Assembly: GCF_000373805.1 (NCBI RefSeq) | Contig: NZ_KB892461.1 | Coordinates: 62,001 to 126,000, forward strand | From: Corynebacterium pilosum DSM 20521 = CIP 103422 | GTDB taxonomy: Bacteria; Actinomycetota; Actinomycetes; Mycobacteriales; Mycobacteriaceae | Direction of reading: 5' to 3' | Length of the DNA: 64,000 nucleotides | Shown: piece after piece, positions 52,762-62,416 of the stretch | Layout of the letters: the number at the start of each line of letters is the position of its first letter | Position numbering within the stretch: position 1 is the stretch's first letter | Notes under the pieces: generated by a model | What the model was told of the DNA's origin: nothing | Databases searched by the model: none | Seen by the model: the letters and a program-made list of their open reading frames with translations, nothing else | Position numbers and translations under genes: made by a program

Positions 52762-53745
52762 CTAGTCGGCGCCCGCACCGTCGTTATTAATAGCGGAATG
52801 CGTATCTGGGATACCCAGTTCGCTCGCACGCTTATCAGCCATCGATAGCAAGCGCCGGATTCGCCCGGCCACGGCGTCCTTCGTCATCTGCGGATCAGCC
52901 AACCGGCCCAGCTCCTCCAAGGAAGCGTGCCGGTGCTGCACGCGTAAGAACCCGGCTTCAGCCAGATGCTCGGGCACGTCGTCGCCCAAAATTTCCATTG
53001 CCCGCTCCACTCGCGCAGCGGCAGCTGCTGCGGCCTGCGCGGAACGGCGCAGGTTGGCATCGTCGAAATTCGCCAAGCGGCTGGCGTTCGTCTTCACGAT
53101 GCGCTTCTTCCGCTTCTCGTCCCACTCCAGGCGCGTCCGTGTTGCGCCGATGCGGGTCAGCAAGATGCCGATCGCCTCGCCGTCGCGCACCACCACGCGT
53201 TCCACGCCACGGGACTCTTTCGTCTTCGCCGACACACTGAGCCTGCGAGCAAGACCGACTAGCGCCAGAGCAGCCTCTTGGCGCGGACAGATCACTTCCA
53301 ATGTCGACGAGCGCCCCGGCTCCGACAACACGCCACGAGCAAGAAAAGCGCCCCGCCACGCCGCCTCGACTTGGCTGACTGTGCCCGAAATGACCTGGCG
53401 GGGCAATCCCACCACGGGGTGGCCGGAGGCCGTCACCAGATGGAGCCTACGAATCACTTCTTCGCACCCATCGGTGATGGTGACTTCGTGGCGGGTTTCA
53501 CGCGTTGTTGCGCCAGGAGAAATCGTCATCACTTTCACTGTCGCCGGGCACAGATCTCGGATGAGCTCGGCTAAATGATCGGCGACGGGTCGCGAATCGA
53601 AGTCGGCGACGATGGTCAGACCGTGCACGCCCTGCTCAATCTCGCCTGCGTAACGAATCATCGCAGTCGCCTCAGCGATCCGGTCTTCCCGGGTCCCCAG
53701 AGACACCTGCAATAATTCATCCTTGACTTTCGCAGTCAACGCCAC
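52762..53745 (-). CDS. whiA: WhiA, sporulation/division-type transcription regulator
   Basis: A 327-residue WhiA: N-terminal degenerate LAGLIDADG homing-endonuclease fold (ATAMIRYAGEIEQGVHGLTIVADFDSRPVADHL, GAFLARGVLSEPGRSSTLEVICP) and C-terminal HTH (VQHRHASLEELGRLADPQMTKDAVAGRIRRLLSMADK, about 270-310). WhiA regulates division genes in Streptomyces and Corynebacterium. GTG 53745. Last gene of rapZ-yvcK-whiA, an order kept in nearly all Gram-positive bacteria. Confidence 0.96.
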   Translation of the reverse strand: MALTAKVKDELLQVSLGTREDRIAEATAMIRYAGEIEQGVHGLTIVADFDSRPVADHLAELIRDLCPATVKVMTISPGATTRETRHEVTITDGCEEVIRRLHLVTASGHPVVGLPRQVISGTVSQVEAAWRGAFLARGVLSEPGRSSTLEVICPRQEAALALVGLARRLSVSAKTKESRGVERVVVRDGEAIGILLTRIGATRTRLEWDEKRKKRIVKTNASRLANFDDANLRRSAQAAAAAAARVERAMEILGDDVPEHLAEAGFLRVQHRHASLEELGRLADPQMTKDAVAGRIRRLLSMADKRASELGIPDTHSAINNDGAGAD

Positions 53746-53801
53746 GATCGGCCTGCCTTTCTACCTCACTTCGCACGGGACCTTCACAACGGTCCCCGGA
53801 A

Positions 53802-54776
53802 CTACTGGCGCTTCTCGTACAGATCGCGCAGCGCCATTGCCAACTTGGCGGGATCATGCTTGTTCACACTCGCCCCAGACTCATCGGCGACGTGGACATC
53901 ATAGTACGCAATCTCCCCACCGAGGCTGGCCGCAGCCCGCTGCAAGTGGCCCCGCTCCCCTTTAGTTGGACTGATGTAATTGTCGGCCACAACGGCATCG
54001 ACCCGCAGCTCAGGGGCATGCTGGCCCAGAACGTGGATGTGGCGCTCCGTCGTGAAACCGTGAGTCTCCCCGGCTTCCGGCGATAAATTCAAGATGACGA
54101 CGACAAGCGCCGAGGTCTCATTGAGCGCAGCGACGATATCAGGCACCAAAACATGCGGGATTACCGACGAAAACCAGGACCCCGGGCCTAGTGTGACCAC
54201 GCTGGCATCCATGATTGCGTTGACTGCATTCTCGTTGGCAGCCGGAGTCTCCGGAATCAACCGCACGCGCCGCACCTGCCCTGGTGTGGTCGCCACCGCC
54301 ACTTGGCCACGCACAGGACGCATCACGCGGGGGTCGTCGTCAAGCCCTGCGACATCGGCCTCTAAATCCAGTGGCTCGTTGCACAGCGTGATCACGCGTC
54401 CTGCCGAGCGCGTCCAGCGCGCCACCAAGTCCAAAGCTTGCTGCATGTCGCCAAGCTCCTCGGCTAGACCTGCCAGAATCAGGTTTCCTACTGCGTGGCC
54501 GGCCAGTGCACCATGACCACCGAAGCGATGCTGTAAAAGATTGCGCGACAGGGCGCCCTCGTCGTCGTCATGCGCAAGCGCAGCCAACGCCATCCGCAAG
54601 TCTCCCGGAGGGACGATGCCAAGTTCACGCCGGATACGTCCCGACGATCCGCCATCGTCAGCCACAGTGACAACCGCGTTGACGTTACCGGTGGTCAGCG
54701 ACTGCGCCGCCAGCAAAGTTTGATAAAGACCGTGGCCGCCACCGAGGCAGGCCAGATCTCCCGAATATTTCTTCAT
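53802..54776 (-). CDS. yvcK: YvcK/CofD-like gluconeogenesis factor
   Basis: A 324-residue YvcK protein: ACLGGGHGLYQTLLAAQSL at the N-terminus, AVVTVADDGGSSGRIRRELGIVPPGDLRMALAALA, LAGHAVGNLILAGL, and VTLGPGSWFSSVIPHVLVPDI. The fold is that of CofD, a 2-phospho-lactate transferase, and binds UDP-sugars; YvcK links carbon metabolism with cell-wall synthesis. ATG 54776. Starts 26 nt after rapZ. Confidence 0.96.
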   Translation of the reverse strand: MKKYSGDLACLGGGHGLYQTLLAAQSLTTGNVNAVVTVADDGGSSGRIRRELGIVPPGDLRMALAALAHDDDEGALSRNLLQHRFGGHGALAGHAVGNLILAGLAEELGDMQQALDLVARWTRSAGRVITLCNEPLDLEADVAGLDDDPRVMRPVRGQVAVATTPGQVRRVRLIPETPAANENAVNAIMDASVVTLGPGSWFSSVIPHVLVPDIVAALNETSALVVVILNLSPEAGETHGFTTERHIHVLGQHAPELRVDAVVADNYISPTKGERGHLQRAAASLGGEIAYYDVHVADESGASVNKHDPAKLAMALRDLYEKRQ

Positions 54777-54802
54777 GGAAAAACTCTCTACCCAGCTCTG
54801 CG

Positions 54803-55690
54803 CTAACTCTTATCTAGGTCGCGGTGCAGGACCGCAACATCGACCGAATCGTCCTCGTTTAAACGACGCCCGATCTCTTCCGAGATCGCAACGGAACGAT
54901 GGTGACCGCCCGTACAGCCAATACCAACCGTGATAAAGTTCTTTCCCTCATGGCGATACCCAGGCAGAATAGAGCCGATGAGCTGGACAACGCTATCGAC
55001 GAAGGCCGGCGCATCATCTTGCGACAGCACATAATCAGAGACCTGCTGGTCCGTGCCACGATAAGCGCGTAACTCAGGTATCCAGTAAGGATTCGGCAGG
55101 AAGCGGACATCGAACATGTAATCGGCATCGCGCGGGGCACCGTGCTTGAACCCAAATGACTGGATGGTGATGTGCTGCTTCTTCTTCGCAACATCGCCGA
55201 AGGAGGCCTCGATGGCGCGGCGCAGATCATGGATCGACAAGTTCGACGTATCGATAATGATGTCAGCCTGATCACGCACCGGCGCAATGGAATCGCGTTC
55301 GCGCTGAATACCCGTGCTTAAAGGATCATCTCCTTGCAACGGGTGGGTGCGGCGGACACCGTCGAAGCGGCGGATCAGCACGTCGTCACGAGCCTCTAAG
55401 AACAGCACGGTCGGGTCGTAGCCCTTCTCGCGCAGGTTCTGGATTGTGCCTAAAAGGGAACCATTAAACATGCGGGCGCGCACGTCGGTGACAATCGCGA
55501 TACGGTCCACCGGCGAGTCATCCGCTGTGGCTAGCTCCACCATCTCTTCAATCAACTGCGGAGGGAGGTTTTGGGGGACGAAAAATCCCTTATCCTCGAA
55601 AACCTTTGCGGCGGAAGACAGGCCACCCCCGGACAGGCCGGTAATAATTACCGGTGGGATAGGACCGCCCATTGCAAAATCGTTTGTCAT
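54803..55690 (-). CDS. rapZ: RapZ-family nucleotide-binding protein
   Basis: A 295-residue RapZ/YvcJ homologue. In E. coli RapZ is an RNase adaptor and sensor of glucosamine-6-phosphate; the role in actinobacteria is less clear. The P-loop reads [20 protein letters not shown] (residues 18-37), where the usual Lys/Arg is Leu24; the following DNLPP motif reads [19 protein letters not shown] and the C-terminal [20 protein letters not shown] are conserved. ATG 55690 has a -10 (TACGAT) 7 nt upstream. Lies 21 nt after uvrC. Confidence 0.93.
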   Translation of the reverse strand: MTNDFAMGGPIPPVIITGLSGGGLSSAAKVFEDKGFFVPQNLPPQLIEEMVELATADDSPVDRIAIVTDVRARMFNGSLLGTIQNLREKGYDPTVLFLEARDDVLIRRFDGVRRTHPLQGDDPLSTGIQRERDSIAPVRDQADIIIDTSNLSIHDLRRAIEASFGDVAKKKQHITIQSFGFKHGAPRDADYMFDVRFLPNPYWIPELRAYRGTDQQVSDYVLSQDDAPAFVDSVVQLIGSILPGYRHEGKNFITVGIGCTGGHHRSVAISEEIGRRLNEDDSVDVAVLHRDLDKS

Positions 55691-55697
55691 GGCACCT

Positions 55698-55703
55698 ATC
55701 GTA
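55698..55703 (-). promoter_or_regulatory. -10 element of rapZ, leaderless arrangement
   Basis: TACGAT on the minus strand is followed by 7 nt and the ATG at 55690, in the short gap after uvrC. It implies a promoter for rapZ-yvcK-whiA separate from uvrC. Confidence 0.45.
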
Positions 55704-55711
55704 TCGAATCC

Positions 55712-57823
55712 CTATTGTTCGAGGTGCAAATGTTCATAAACAGTTGCCGCTAACTTCGGGCCGATCCCCGGTGCCTCAGCGATCGCGTCAATTGAGGCCT
55801 CGCGAATCTTTTTCACACTGCCGAAGTGCTTCACCAAATCGCTCTTCCGCGTCGGCCCCAGTCCGGGCACCCCATCAAGGGCAGAGGCGCGCATCCGCTT
55901 CGACCGCTTCTGGCGGTGGTAGTTGATCGCAAAACGGTGCGCCTCATCGCGAACCTGCTGGAGAAGGTACATTCCCTGCGAGTTGCGTGGCAGGATCACC
56001 GGTTCATCGTCGTCAGGCACCCACACTTCCTCCAGGCGCTTGGCCAGGCCGATCAGCGTGACATCCACGACGCCAAGTTCGTCAAACACCGCCTGAGCTG
56101 CGTTGACCTGGGGCTTGCCGCCATCGACGATGAACAGGTTCGGCGGGTAGGCAAACTTTCGCCCCTCCGCGGCCGCAGTTGCGGCAGAAACAGCTGTAGC
56201 ATCCGTGGTCTCTACCTCGGTCACCTCGTCAGCGAAGACCGTCTCGTCGACGTCGAGTTCCTCCGGGTTCGCCAACTTATCTGCGTTGTAACGCTTAAAA
56301 CGACGACGAGTGACCTCCGCGATCGATCCCACATCATCGCTGCGCCCGTCACCCGCGGCCTCCTTGATGCGGTAACGCCGGTAGTCATTCTTCTTCGGCA
56401 GCCCGTCCTCGAACACCACCAGCGACGCCACCACATCCGTACCCTGGATGTGCGAAATATCAGTGCACTCAATGCGCAGCGGAGCTTGATCCAACCCCAG
56501 AGCATCCTGGATATCCTGCAATGCTTGCGAACGCGCTGTGAGGTCACCCACGCGCTTCAACTTGTGCTGATGCAACGCTTCCACCGCGTTACGGTGCACC
56601 GTCTCCATCAACGCGGCCTTATCCCCGCGCTGCGGTACACGCAGATCAACCTGTGCACCACGCAACTCGCTGAGCAGTACCTGGACTTCCTCTGCCTCAT
56701 CAGGCATGACCTCCACGAGGATCTCGCGAGGCACCGGGTTGTAGACACGCACTGGAGCGTGCGACTCCTGGTCCACTCCCCTGCGGCGAATCTTGGTCTG
56801 ATCGATTTTCTTGTCTTCTTCGGCTTCAGCTTCGGCGCGCTCTACCGCATCCGAGTAGTACTGGACGAGGAAATTTTGCATCAGCACCGGGACTGCCGGA
56901 TCCGGCTCTCCATCGTCGCGACGCTCCATGCTGCCTGGCTCATCGCCGGTCTTTTCGACGACCCACCCCCGCTGGGCACGGATCCTTCCGTCCCGCACAT
57001 TGAACACCTGCACTGCCGCTTCAAGCTCGTCAGTAGAAAAGGCGATGACATCGGCATCCGTGTCCGTGCTGAGCACGACGGTTTGGCGCTCCGTTACCTT
57101 CTTTATGGCATCAAGGTCATCGCGCAGTTTGGCGGCCTTCTCGAACTCGAGGTTCTCGCTGGCCTCCATCATGCGGCGTGTGAGCTCCTTCGTGACAGGT
57201 TCTGTGCGCCCCGACAAGAAGCCCATGAAGCCGGAGACGATCTCGTCGTGCTGCGCCTCGTCGACACGCCCGACGCACGGGGCCGCGCACTTGTCGATAT
57301 AGCCCAGCAAGCAAGGCCTGCCCAGTGACTCGTGCCGGTTAAATACTCCCTCGGAGCAGGTGCGCACCGGAAAGACTCGGGTGAGCAGGTCGAGGGTCTC
57401 GCGCACGGCCCACGCATGCGAATAAGGGCCGAAATAGCGCACGCCCTTACGCTTCAGTCCACGATAGAAAAACGCGCGCGGAAATTTCTCCCCCACGCTG
57501 ACTGCCAGCATGGGATAGGTCTTATCGTCGCGGTACATGACGTTGAACCACGGATCAAAGCGCTTAATCCACGTATATTCCAGCTGCAGCGCTTCGACTT
57601 CGCTGGCCACCACGGTCCACTCCACCTGAGAAGCAGTGAACACCATCTGCTTCGTGCGGGGGTGCAGCTGGGCTGGGTCCTGGAAGTAGTTCGACAGGCG
57701 AGCGCGGAGATTCTTCGCCTTGCCGACGTACACGACACGCCCTGAATCGTCGCGAAATTTATACACGCCCGGGTCCGTCGGAATGGTTCCAGGGGCCGGG
57801 CGGTAGGTATTCGGATGTGCCAC
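55712..57823 (-). CDS. uvrC: Excinuclease ABC subunit C
   Basis: Makes both incisions in nucleotide excision repair with UvrAB. The 703-residue protein has the GIY-YIG domain ([29 protein letters not shown], residues 19-47), a Cys-rich region ([17 protein letters not shown]), the UVR motif ([18 protein letters not shown]), the RNase H-like C-terminal nuclease ([56 protein letters not shown]) and paired HhH motifs ([36 protein letters not shown]). About 50 residues longer than M. tuberculosis UvrC because of an acidic, Ala/Thr-rich insert near residues 520-555. GTG 57823 lies 3 nt after the upstream gene. Confidence 0.97.
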   Translation of the reverse strand: MAHPNTYRPAPGTIPTDPGVYKFRDDSGRVVYVGKAKNLRARLSNYFQDPAQLHPRTKQMVFTASQVEWTVVASEVEALQLEYTWIKRFDPWFNVMYRDDKTYPMLAVSVGEKFPRAFFYRGLKRKGVRYFGPYSHAWAVRETLDLLTRVFPVRTCSEGVFNRHESLGRPCLLGYIDKCAAPCVGRVDEAQHDEIVSGFMGFLSGRTEPVTKELTRRMMEASENLEFEKAAKLRDDLDAIKKVTERQTVVLSTDTDADVIAFSTDELEAAVQVFNVRDGRIRAQRGWVVEKTGDEPGSMERRDDGEPDPAVPVLMQNFLVQYYSDAVERAEAEAEEDKKIDQTKIRRRGVDQESHAPVRVYNPVPREILVEVMPDEAEEVQVLLSELRGAQVDLRVPQRGDKAALMETVHRNAVEALHQHKLKRVGDLTARSQALQDIQDALGLDQAPLRIECTDISHIQGTDVVASLVVFEDGLPKKNDYRRYRIKEAAGDGRSDDVGSIAEVTRRRFKRYNADKLANPEELDVDETVFADEVTEVETTDATAVSAATAAAEGRKFAYPPNLFIVDGGKPQVNAAQAVFDELGVVDVTLIGLAKRLEEVWVPDDDEPVILPRNSQGMYLLQQVRDEAHRFAINYHRQKRSKRMRASALDGVPGLGPTRKSDLVKHFGSVKKIREASIDAIAEAPGIGPKLAATVYEHLHLEQ

Positions 57824-57826
57824 AGA

Positions 57827-58372
57827 CTAATCTTCCGGCATGTACTTGGACTCTAGGACGCGGAACTGGCGTACATACTCCAGTGCCTTTTCACGGTCAG
57901 CCGACTGGATCGCCCACAGCGGAACGTACTCAAACTCGGGCAACTCCAAACGCGCCATCTTTGAGCCCTGCGGGAAGCTCAGGCCGTAAATGACGACCCA
58001 GCTATAAAAACGAGTGCCGATCATGTTGCGGACCTCAACACCGTCTGCGTTGGCGCGCACGCGTGGGCGGTTCAGCGCAATCCAGGAAAGAATGGAAATG
58101 ATGACGCCGATCAGCGGATAAGCCCACTTATCAATCGGGGTGATGGTTGCGCCGGTGAATTCGATGTCCACCACGACGCCCATGAAGATATGGATCAGCA
58201 TGACGACGATCACCCAGCCGATTGCCACCTTGCGCAGGAAATTCGAGGTCGCCTCAAACTCCCAGGGCTTATCAGTGGTGGCCGCAAATGGGTCGGCCGC
58301 GTTCATGATCGCGATTTCGCGGTCTGTGAGTCCACCCGGGGTGTTCTTAGTGTTTGGTGTATTCTCGTCCAC
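57827..58372 (-). CDS. Membrane protein with PH-like domain
   Basis: A 181-residue protein with a polar N-terminus, two membrane helices (VAIGWVIVVMLIHIFMGVVV and WAYPLIGVIISILSWIALN) and a C-terminal bacterial PH domain (RPRVRANADGVEVRNMIGTRFYSWVVIYGLSFPQGSKMARLEL...EYVPLWAIQSADREKALEYVRQFR). Related proteins sit beside ribH in mycobacteria; function unknown. GTG 58372. Its stop is 3 nt before uvrC, so the two are coupled. Confidence 0.85.
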   Translation of the reverse strand: MDENTPNTKNTPGGLTDREIAIMNAADPFAATTDKPWEFEATSNFLRKVAIGWVIVVMLIHIFMGVVVDIEFTGATITPIDKWAYPLIGVIISILSWIALNRPRVRANADGVEVRNMIGTRFYSWVVIYGLSFPQGSKMARLELPEFEYVPLWAIQSADREKALEYVRQFRVLESKYMPED

Positions 58373-58440
58373 TTAGTTTCGTCACCATTTCCACGCTTGA
58401 TTGATCGTTACCTGATCCTAGTCCGCTCCGCGCGCGCCGA

Positions 58441-58923
58441 CTAATCGGCCGGAATGGCGCGCACCTTCTCTAGTTCCACCGCGGCCCCGAGGGCCGCACG
58501 CATCGCCTCGGCTCCCTTATCCTCGATGGCGCCGTCCCCGCCTGCTCGCGCCACAGCCTGCTCATGGGTGTTCACGGTAAGAACGCCGTTGCCTACCGGG
58601 GTCTGCTCGTCGAGAGCAATCCTGGTCAGTCCGGCGGTGACGGAGTCGCACACATAATTAAAGTGTGGTGTATCCCCACGGATCACGCAGCCCAGAGCCA
58701 CCACGGCATCGTAGCGTTGAGCACACGCTTGGACGACCACGGGCAATTCCATGGCGCCGGCCACGGTGTATTCGTCGGCACGTGCGCCGGCATCCTTTGC
58801 CGCGGTGAGGGCGCGCTCGCGCATCGGTTCGACGATGTCGGCGTTCCACTGCGTGGTGATCACGGCCACGCGCATGCCTTCGGCCTTGACGGGTGCTGGT
58901 TCTGGTCGTCCTGTGGTTGCCAT
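58441..58923 (-). CDS. ribH: 6,7-Dimethyl-8-ribityllumazine synthase
   Basis: Condenses the ribityl-pyrimidine with dihydroxybutanone phosphate, the last but one step to riboflavin. 160 residues: [57 protein letters not shown] with catalytic His, and [24 protein letters not shown] 58921-58923 has AAGGAA 6 nt before it. Follows ribBA by 11 nt and ends the rib operon. Confidence 0.97.
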   Translation of the reverse strand: MATTGRPEPAPVKAEGMRVAVITTQWNADIVEPMRERALTAAKDAGARADEYTVAGAMELPVVVQACAQRYDAVVALGCVIRGDTPHFNYVCDSVTAGLTRIALDEQTPVGNGVLTVNTHEQAVARAGGDGAIEDKGAEAMRAALGAAVELEKVRAIPAD

Positions 58924-58934
58924 GTAATTCCTTG

Positions 58935-60188
58935 CTAGTGGTGGTCGGGATCGGCGTCCCATTGTTCGACGGCTGGCAGGTCGTGGCCCATCCGGTCGCG
59001 TTTAGTACGCAGGTAGCGGATATTCTCGCAGTTCGGGACGACGTCGATACGCACCCTTCCAGCGACCTGGGGGCCGAAGCCCGCGAGCGCCTCTGTCTTG
59101 AGGGGGTTGTTCGTCATCAGCTGAAAAGACTTCACTCCCAGGTCCGCGAGGATCTGCCCGGCCACGGAATACTCCCGCGCGTCGGCCGGCAGCCCCTGCT
59201 CCAGATTTGCATCGACTGTGTCGAGGCCCTCGTCCTGGAGCTTATAGGCCTGAAGCTTGTTCATCAGGCCGATCCCGCGTCCCTCGTGGCCGCGGACGTA
59301 GACGATCACGCCCGCGCCTGCTTCCTGGACGCGGCGCATCGATTCGTGCAGTTGCTGGCCGCAATCGCAGCGCGTGGAGGCAAAAACATCGCCGGTAAGG
59401 CACTCTGAATGGACGCGCACCAGCACGTCCGAAGCCCCGGAGACGTCCCCGACGACCAGCGCTACGTGTTCGGTGCCGTCGATTACGTGCTTGTAGCCAT
59501 GGGCGGTGAAGCGGCCAAACTCTGTGGGCAGTTGTGCCGTTGTCACGCGCTCGATGTGGGTTTCGGTGTGCTTGCGGTAAGCGATGAGCTGCTCGATGGA
59601 GATCATCTTCAGCCCATGTTCGTCAGCAAAGCGGCGCAGCTCTGGGGCGCGCGCCATGTCGGTGGGGTCTTCTTCGGACACGACCTCGCACAACGCGCCG
59701 ACAGGCTCAAGCCCCGCCATGCGCGTCAGATCCACCGCGGCCTCGGTGTGTCCGTCACGCTTGAGCACCCCGCCGCGACGAGCGCGCAAGGGCACCACGT
59801 GGCCGGGGCGGGTGAAGTCCTCAACCCCGCGCGCCGGATCTGCCAGGCGCGTGATGGTCTCTGAGCGTGAAGCGGCCGAGATGCCTGTGGTGCCGGTGGC
59901 GGCATCGACGGTCACGGTGTAGGCCGTGGAGCGCGCGTCCTCATTGCGGGCCACCATGGGCGGCAGGTTCAGCGCATCAGCCCGGTCATCCTCCATGGCC
60001 ACGCAGATATAGCCGGAGGTGTAGCGCACCATGAAGGCCACTAAATCCGGGGTGGATTGCGCGGCGGCGAAAATGAGGTCGCCCTCGTTTTCACGTCCCT
60101 CGTCGTCCACAACAACCACGGCCTCGCCACGAGCGATCGCGGCAACGGCCTCCTCGACGGAATCTAGGCGAATGGTGCTCTCGGTCAT
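58935..60188 (-). CDS. ribBA: Bifunctional 3,4-dihydroxy-2-butanone-4-phosphate synthase / GTP cyclohydrolase II
   Basis: Supplies both riboflavin precursors. The N-terminal RibB domain (about 1-205) has [18 protein letters not shown] and [29 protein letters not shown]. The C-terminal RibA domain (about 210-400) has the zinc site [22 protein letters not shown] and [25 protein letters not shown], with KTEALAGFG at the end. 417 residues, normal for the fusion. ATG 60188. In the order ribD-ribE-ribBA-ribH. Confidence 0.97.
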   Translation of the reverse strand: MTESTIRLDSVEEAVAAIARGEAVVVVDDEGRENEGDLIFAAAQSTPDLVAFMVRYTSGYICVAMEDDRADALNLPPMVARNEDARSTAYTVTVDAATGTTGISAASRSETITRLADPARGVEDFTRPGHVVPLRARRGGVLKRDGHTEAAVDLTRMAGLEPVGALCEVVSEEDPTDMARAPELRRFADEHGLKMISIEQLIAYRKHTETHIERVTTAQLPTEFGRFTAHGYKHVIDGTEHVALVVGDVSGASDVLVRVHSECLTGDVFASTRCDCGQQLHESMRRVQEAGAGVIVYVRGHEGRGIGLMNKLQAYKLQDEGLDTVDANLEQGLPADAREYSVAGQILADLGVKSFQLMTNNPLKTEALAGFGPQVAGRVRIDVVPNCENIRYLRTKRDRMGHDLPAVEQWDADPDHH

Positions 60189-60199
60189 GAAAATAGACC

Positions 60200-60787
60200 T
60201 TACTTGGTCACCATTTTCTCAACGTACTTGGCCACAATATCGACCTCGATGTTCACCACATCACCGACAGCCAAGTCCCCCGCGGTGGTCTCCGCCAAGG
60301 TGGTGGGAATCAGTGACACCTCGAAATAGTCCTCACCCACCGCAGATACTGTGAGGGAGGTGCCGTTGACGGTGATCGAGCCCTTTTCGACGACATACCG
60401 CGCTAGTTGCTCCGGAAGCGAAAAGCGAAACACCTCCCAATGTTCGGAGGCCTCGCGGCTGAGCAGCTCCGCTACCCCGTCGACATGCCCCTGCACGATG
60501 TGGCCGCCGAAGCGCGCACCGGCCTGCAAAGCGCGTTCCAGGTTCACCTTCGCCCCGGGCGCCAGCGCGCCCAGACCGGAGCGATCCAGCGACTCCTGCA
60601 TCACGTCCGCGCTGAACACACCCTCCTCGATCGCGGTCACGGTCAAGCAGACACCGTTGACCGCGATCGAATCGCCCAGCGCAGCATCGGAGGTCACCAG
60701 TGGGGCGTCGATAGCGATGCGCCGGGAATCACCCAAATCCTCAAGCTGGGTAACAGTGCCGATTTCTTCAACGAGTCCAGTAAACAT
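60200..60787 (-). CDS. ribE: Riboflavin synthase, alpha subunit
   Basis: Dismutates two lumazines to riboflavin. The 195-residue protein has two lumazine-binding repeats: [26 protein letters not shown]...[16 protein letters not shown] and [21 protein letters not shown]...[18 protein letters not shown] at 60785-60787 ([10 protein letters not shown]) is the universal start of the family; it overlaps the end of ribD by 20 nt. Also called ribC in older actinobacterial naming. Confidence 0.96.
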   Translation of the reverse strand: MFTGLVEEIGTVTQLEDLGDSRRIAIDAPLVTSDAALGDSIAVNGVCLTVTAIEEGVFSADVMQESLDRSGLGALAPGAKVNLERALQAGARFGGHIVQGHVDGVAELLSREASEHWEVFRFSLPEQLARYVVEKGSITVNGTSLTVSAVGEDYFEVSLIPTTLAETTAGDLAVGDVVNIEVDIVAKYVEKMVTK

Positions 60788-61751
60788 CCAAATCCTTTGC
60801 CATCTCAATGAGCACATCGCCTTCGAAGTAGCTCGTATCTACTACCTCAAACCGCGGCATCTCCGTTAATGTTCCACCCAACCCACGCGCTAGCACGCCG
60901 CGCCCTGCGCCCATGAGCATCGGCGCGACATAGGCCTGCACGCAGTCGGCATAACCGGCCTCAACAAAGCTTGTAGTCAGCCCCGCCCCGCCCTCGACGA
61001 GAATGTCGCGCACGCCCTCGTCGTACAGCGCGCTCAAGGCTTCATCGATCGTCGGAAATTGCTCATACCCCAGGCGCGTCAGGTTTCCTTCGGGCACATC
61101 GCGCGTGCCGACGACCACCCTTCGCGGCTGCTGATCACGCAGGGACCCATCGGGGTAGCGGGCGGTCAGGGAGGGATCGTCGGCAAGTACGGTGCCGGTC
61201 CCCACGACGATCGCATCCCGCCGAGCACGGTCAACATGGACGTGCTCGCGCGCAGCGGGGCCGGTGATCCACTGGCTGGTGCCGTCGGGTGCGGCGGTAA
61301 AGCCGTCGACGCTGGCTGCGAACTTGATAGTCACCGCTGGGCGTTTCAGGCGCATGCTGGTCAGCCACGGGATCAGGTCCGGGACAACGTGGCGGTGGTA
61401 CACCGCCTCGACCCCTCGCGAATGCAGGTACTGCGCTCCCCCGCTGGCCTGCAGGTTCGGATCCGGGGTGAGATAAATGACGCGGGAGATTCCAGCCTCG
61501 GCCAGCGCATGCGAACACGGCCCAGTCCGGCCTGTGTGGTTGCACGGCTCCAAGGTCACCACAGCGGTGGCCCCGCGGGCGCGTTCTCCTGCTTTGCGCA
61601 GGGCGACGATTTCCGCGTGCGCGCCGCCCGCCGGCTCAGTCCCGCCGGTGGCAATCAGCGCGCCGCGCTCGTCGTAAAGCGCGCACCCGACAGGTGGATT
61701 GGGGCTGGTCGTGCCGCGGACCTCACGTCCGGCCGCGAGGGCGTCCGACAC
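60768..61751 (-). CDS. ribD: Bifunctional diaminohydroxyphosphoribosylaminopyrimidine deaminase / reductase
   Basis: Second and third steps of the pyrimidine branch of riboflavin synthesis. The N-terminal deaminase domain has zinc ligands H45 (GAHAEIVAL), C70 and C79 (EPCNHTGRTGPC); the C-terminal reductase begins around RPAVTIKFAASVDGFTA and has VGTGTVLADDPSLTAR and ILVEGGAGLTTSFVEAG. GTG 61751, 1 nt after the rpe stop codon, gives 327 residues and matches family N-termini; TTG 61763, with GGAGGAG 10 nt upstream, is an alternative that overlaps rpe. Also named ribG. Confidence 0.94.
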   Translation of the reverse strand: MSDALAAGREVRGTTSPNPPVGCALYDERGALIATGGTEPAGGAHAEIVALRKAGERARGATAVVTLEPCNHTGRTGPCSHALAEAGISRVIYLTPDPNLQASGGAQYLHSRGVEAVYHRHVVPDLIPWLTSMRLKRPAVTIKFAASVDGFTAAPDGTSQWITGPAAREHVHVDRARRDAIVVGTGTVLADDPSLTARYPDGSLRDQQPRRVVVGTRDVPEGNLTRLGYEQFPTIDEALSALYDEGVRDILVEGGAGLTTSFVEAGYADCVQAYVAPMLMGAGRGVLARGLGGTLTEMPRFEVVDTSYFEGDVLIEMAKDLDVYWTR

Positions 61752-61752
61752 T

Positions 61753-62406
61753 TTAGGACGCAAGCTTGCGCAGCTCCTCCACCGCGGCGCCCGGGTCCTC
61801 CTTGCCGAAGACGGCGGAGCCAGCGACAAAAGCGTCAGCGCCAGCGGCCGCGCCCTGGGCGATGGTCTCGGTATTGATCCCGCCGTCGAGCTCAATGATG
61901 CAGTCCAGGCCGCGCTCGTCGATGGCAGCACGCAGGGCGCGGACCTTGTCCATCATCTCGGGCATGAACTTTTGCCCACCGAACCCAGGTTCGACGGTCA
62001 TGACGATCACTTCGTCGAAGTGCTCCAGGTCATCCAGGTAGGGCTCAATCGGGGTATCGGGCTTGATGGCAAAACCTGCCTGGCAGCCCTTCTCCTTCAA
62101 CAGCTTCGCGGCGGCCACGTGGTCGTCGGTCGCCTCCACGTGGAAAATAATGCGGTCAGCGCCAGCCTTGATATAGGTATCGAACCACTTCTCCGGCTCC
62201 TCGATCATCACGTGCACGTCCATGAACTGGTCGGTCACGCCGTCGACGGCCGTAGTCACGTCCGGGCCGAAAGAGAGGTTCGGAACGAAATGGCCGTCCA
62301 TGATATCCACGTGAATCCAGTCCGCATTCGGGACCTTCAACACGTCGGCGCCCAGGTTGGCGTAATCGGCGGCAAGGATAGATGGGGCAATATATGGTGC
62401 AGACAT
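61753..62406 (-). CDS. rpe: Ribulose-phosphate 3-epimerase
   Basis: Interconverts ribulose 5-phosphate and xylulose 5-phosphate, joining the two branches of the pentose phosphate pathway. 217 residues: APSILAADYANLGADV, WIHVDIMDGHFVPNLSFGPDV with metal ligands, VHVMIEEPEKW, VIVMTVEPGFGGQKFMPEMMDKV and IIELDGGINTETI. ATG at 62404-62406 (MSAPYIAPSIL). Sits between rsmB and ribD, apart from the rest of the pathway at 39-46 kb, as in other actinobacteria. Confidence 0.97.
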   Translation of the reverse strand: MSAPYIAPSILAADYANLGADVLKVPNADWIHVDIMDGHFVPNLSFGPDVTTAVDGVTDQFMDVHVMIEEPEKWFDTYIKAGADRIIFHVEATDDHVAAAKLLKEKGCQAGFAIKPDTPIEPYLDDLEHFDEVIVMTVEPGFGGQKFMPEMMDKVRALRAAIDERGLDCIIELDGGINTETIAQGAAAGADAFVAGSAVFGKEDPGAAVEELRKLAS

Positions 62407-62416
62407 ACCCCTGATC

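Noticed and set aside
55826..57328. A 500-codon plus-strand open frame opposite uvrC
   Set aside because: His/Leu/Arg-rich shadow translation without any motif; uvrC is complete on the other strand.
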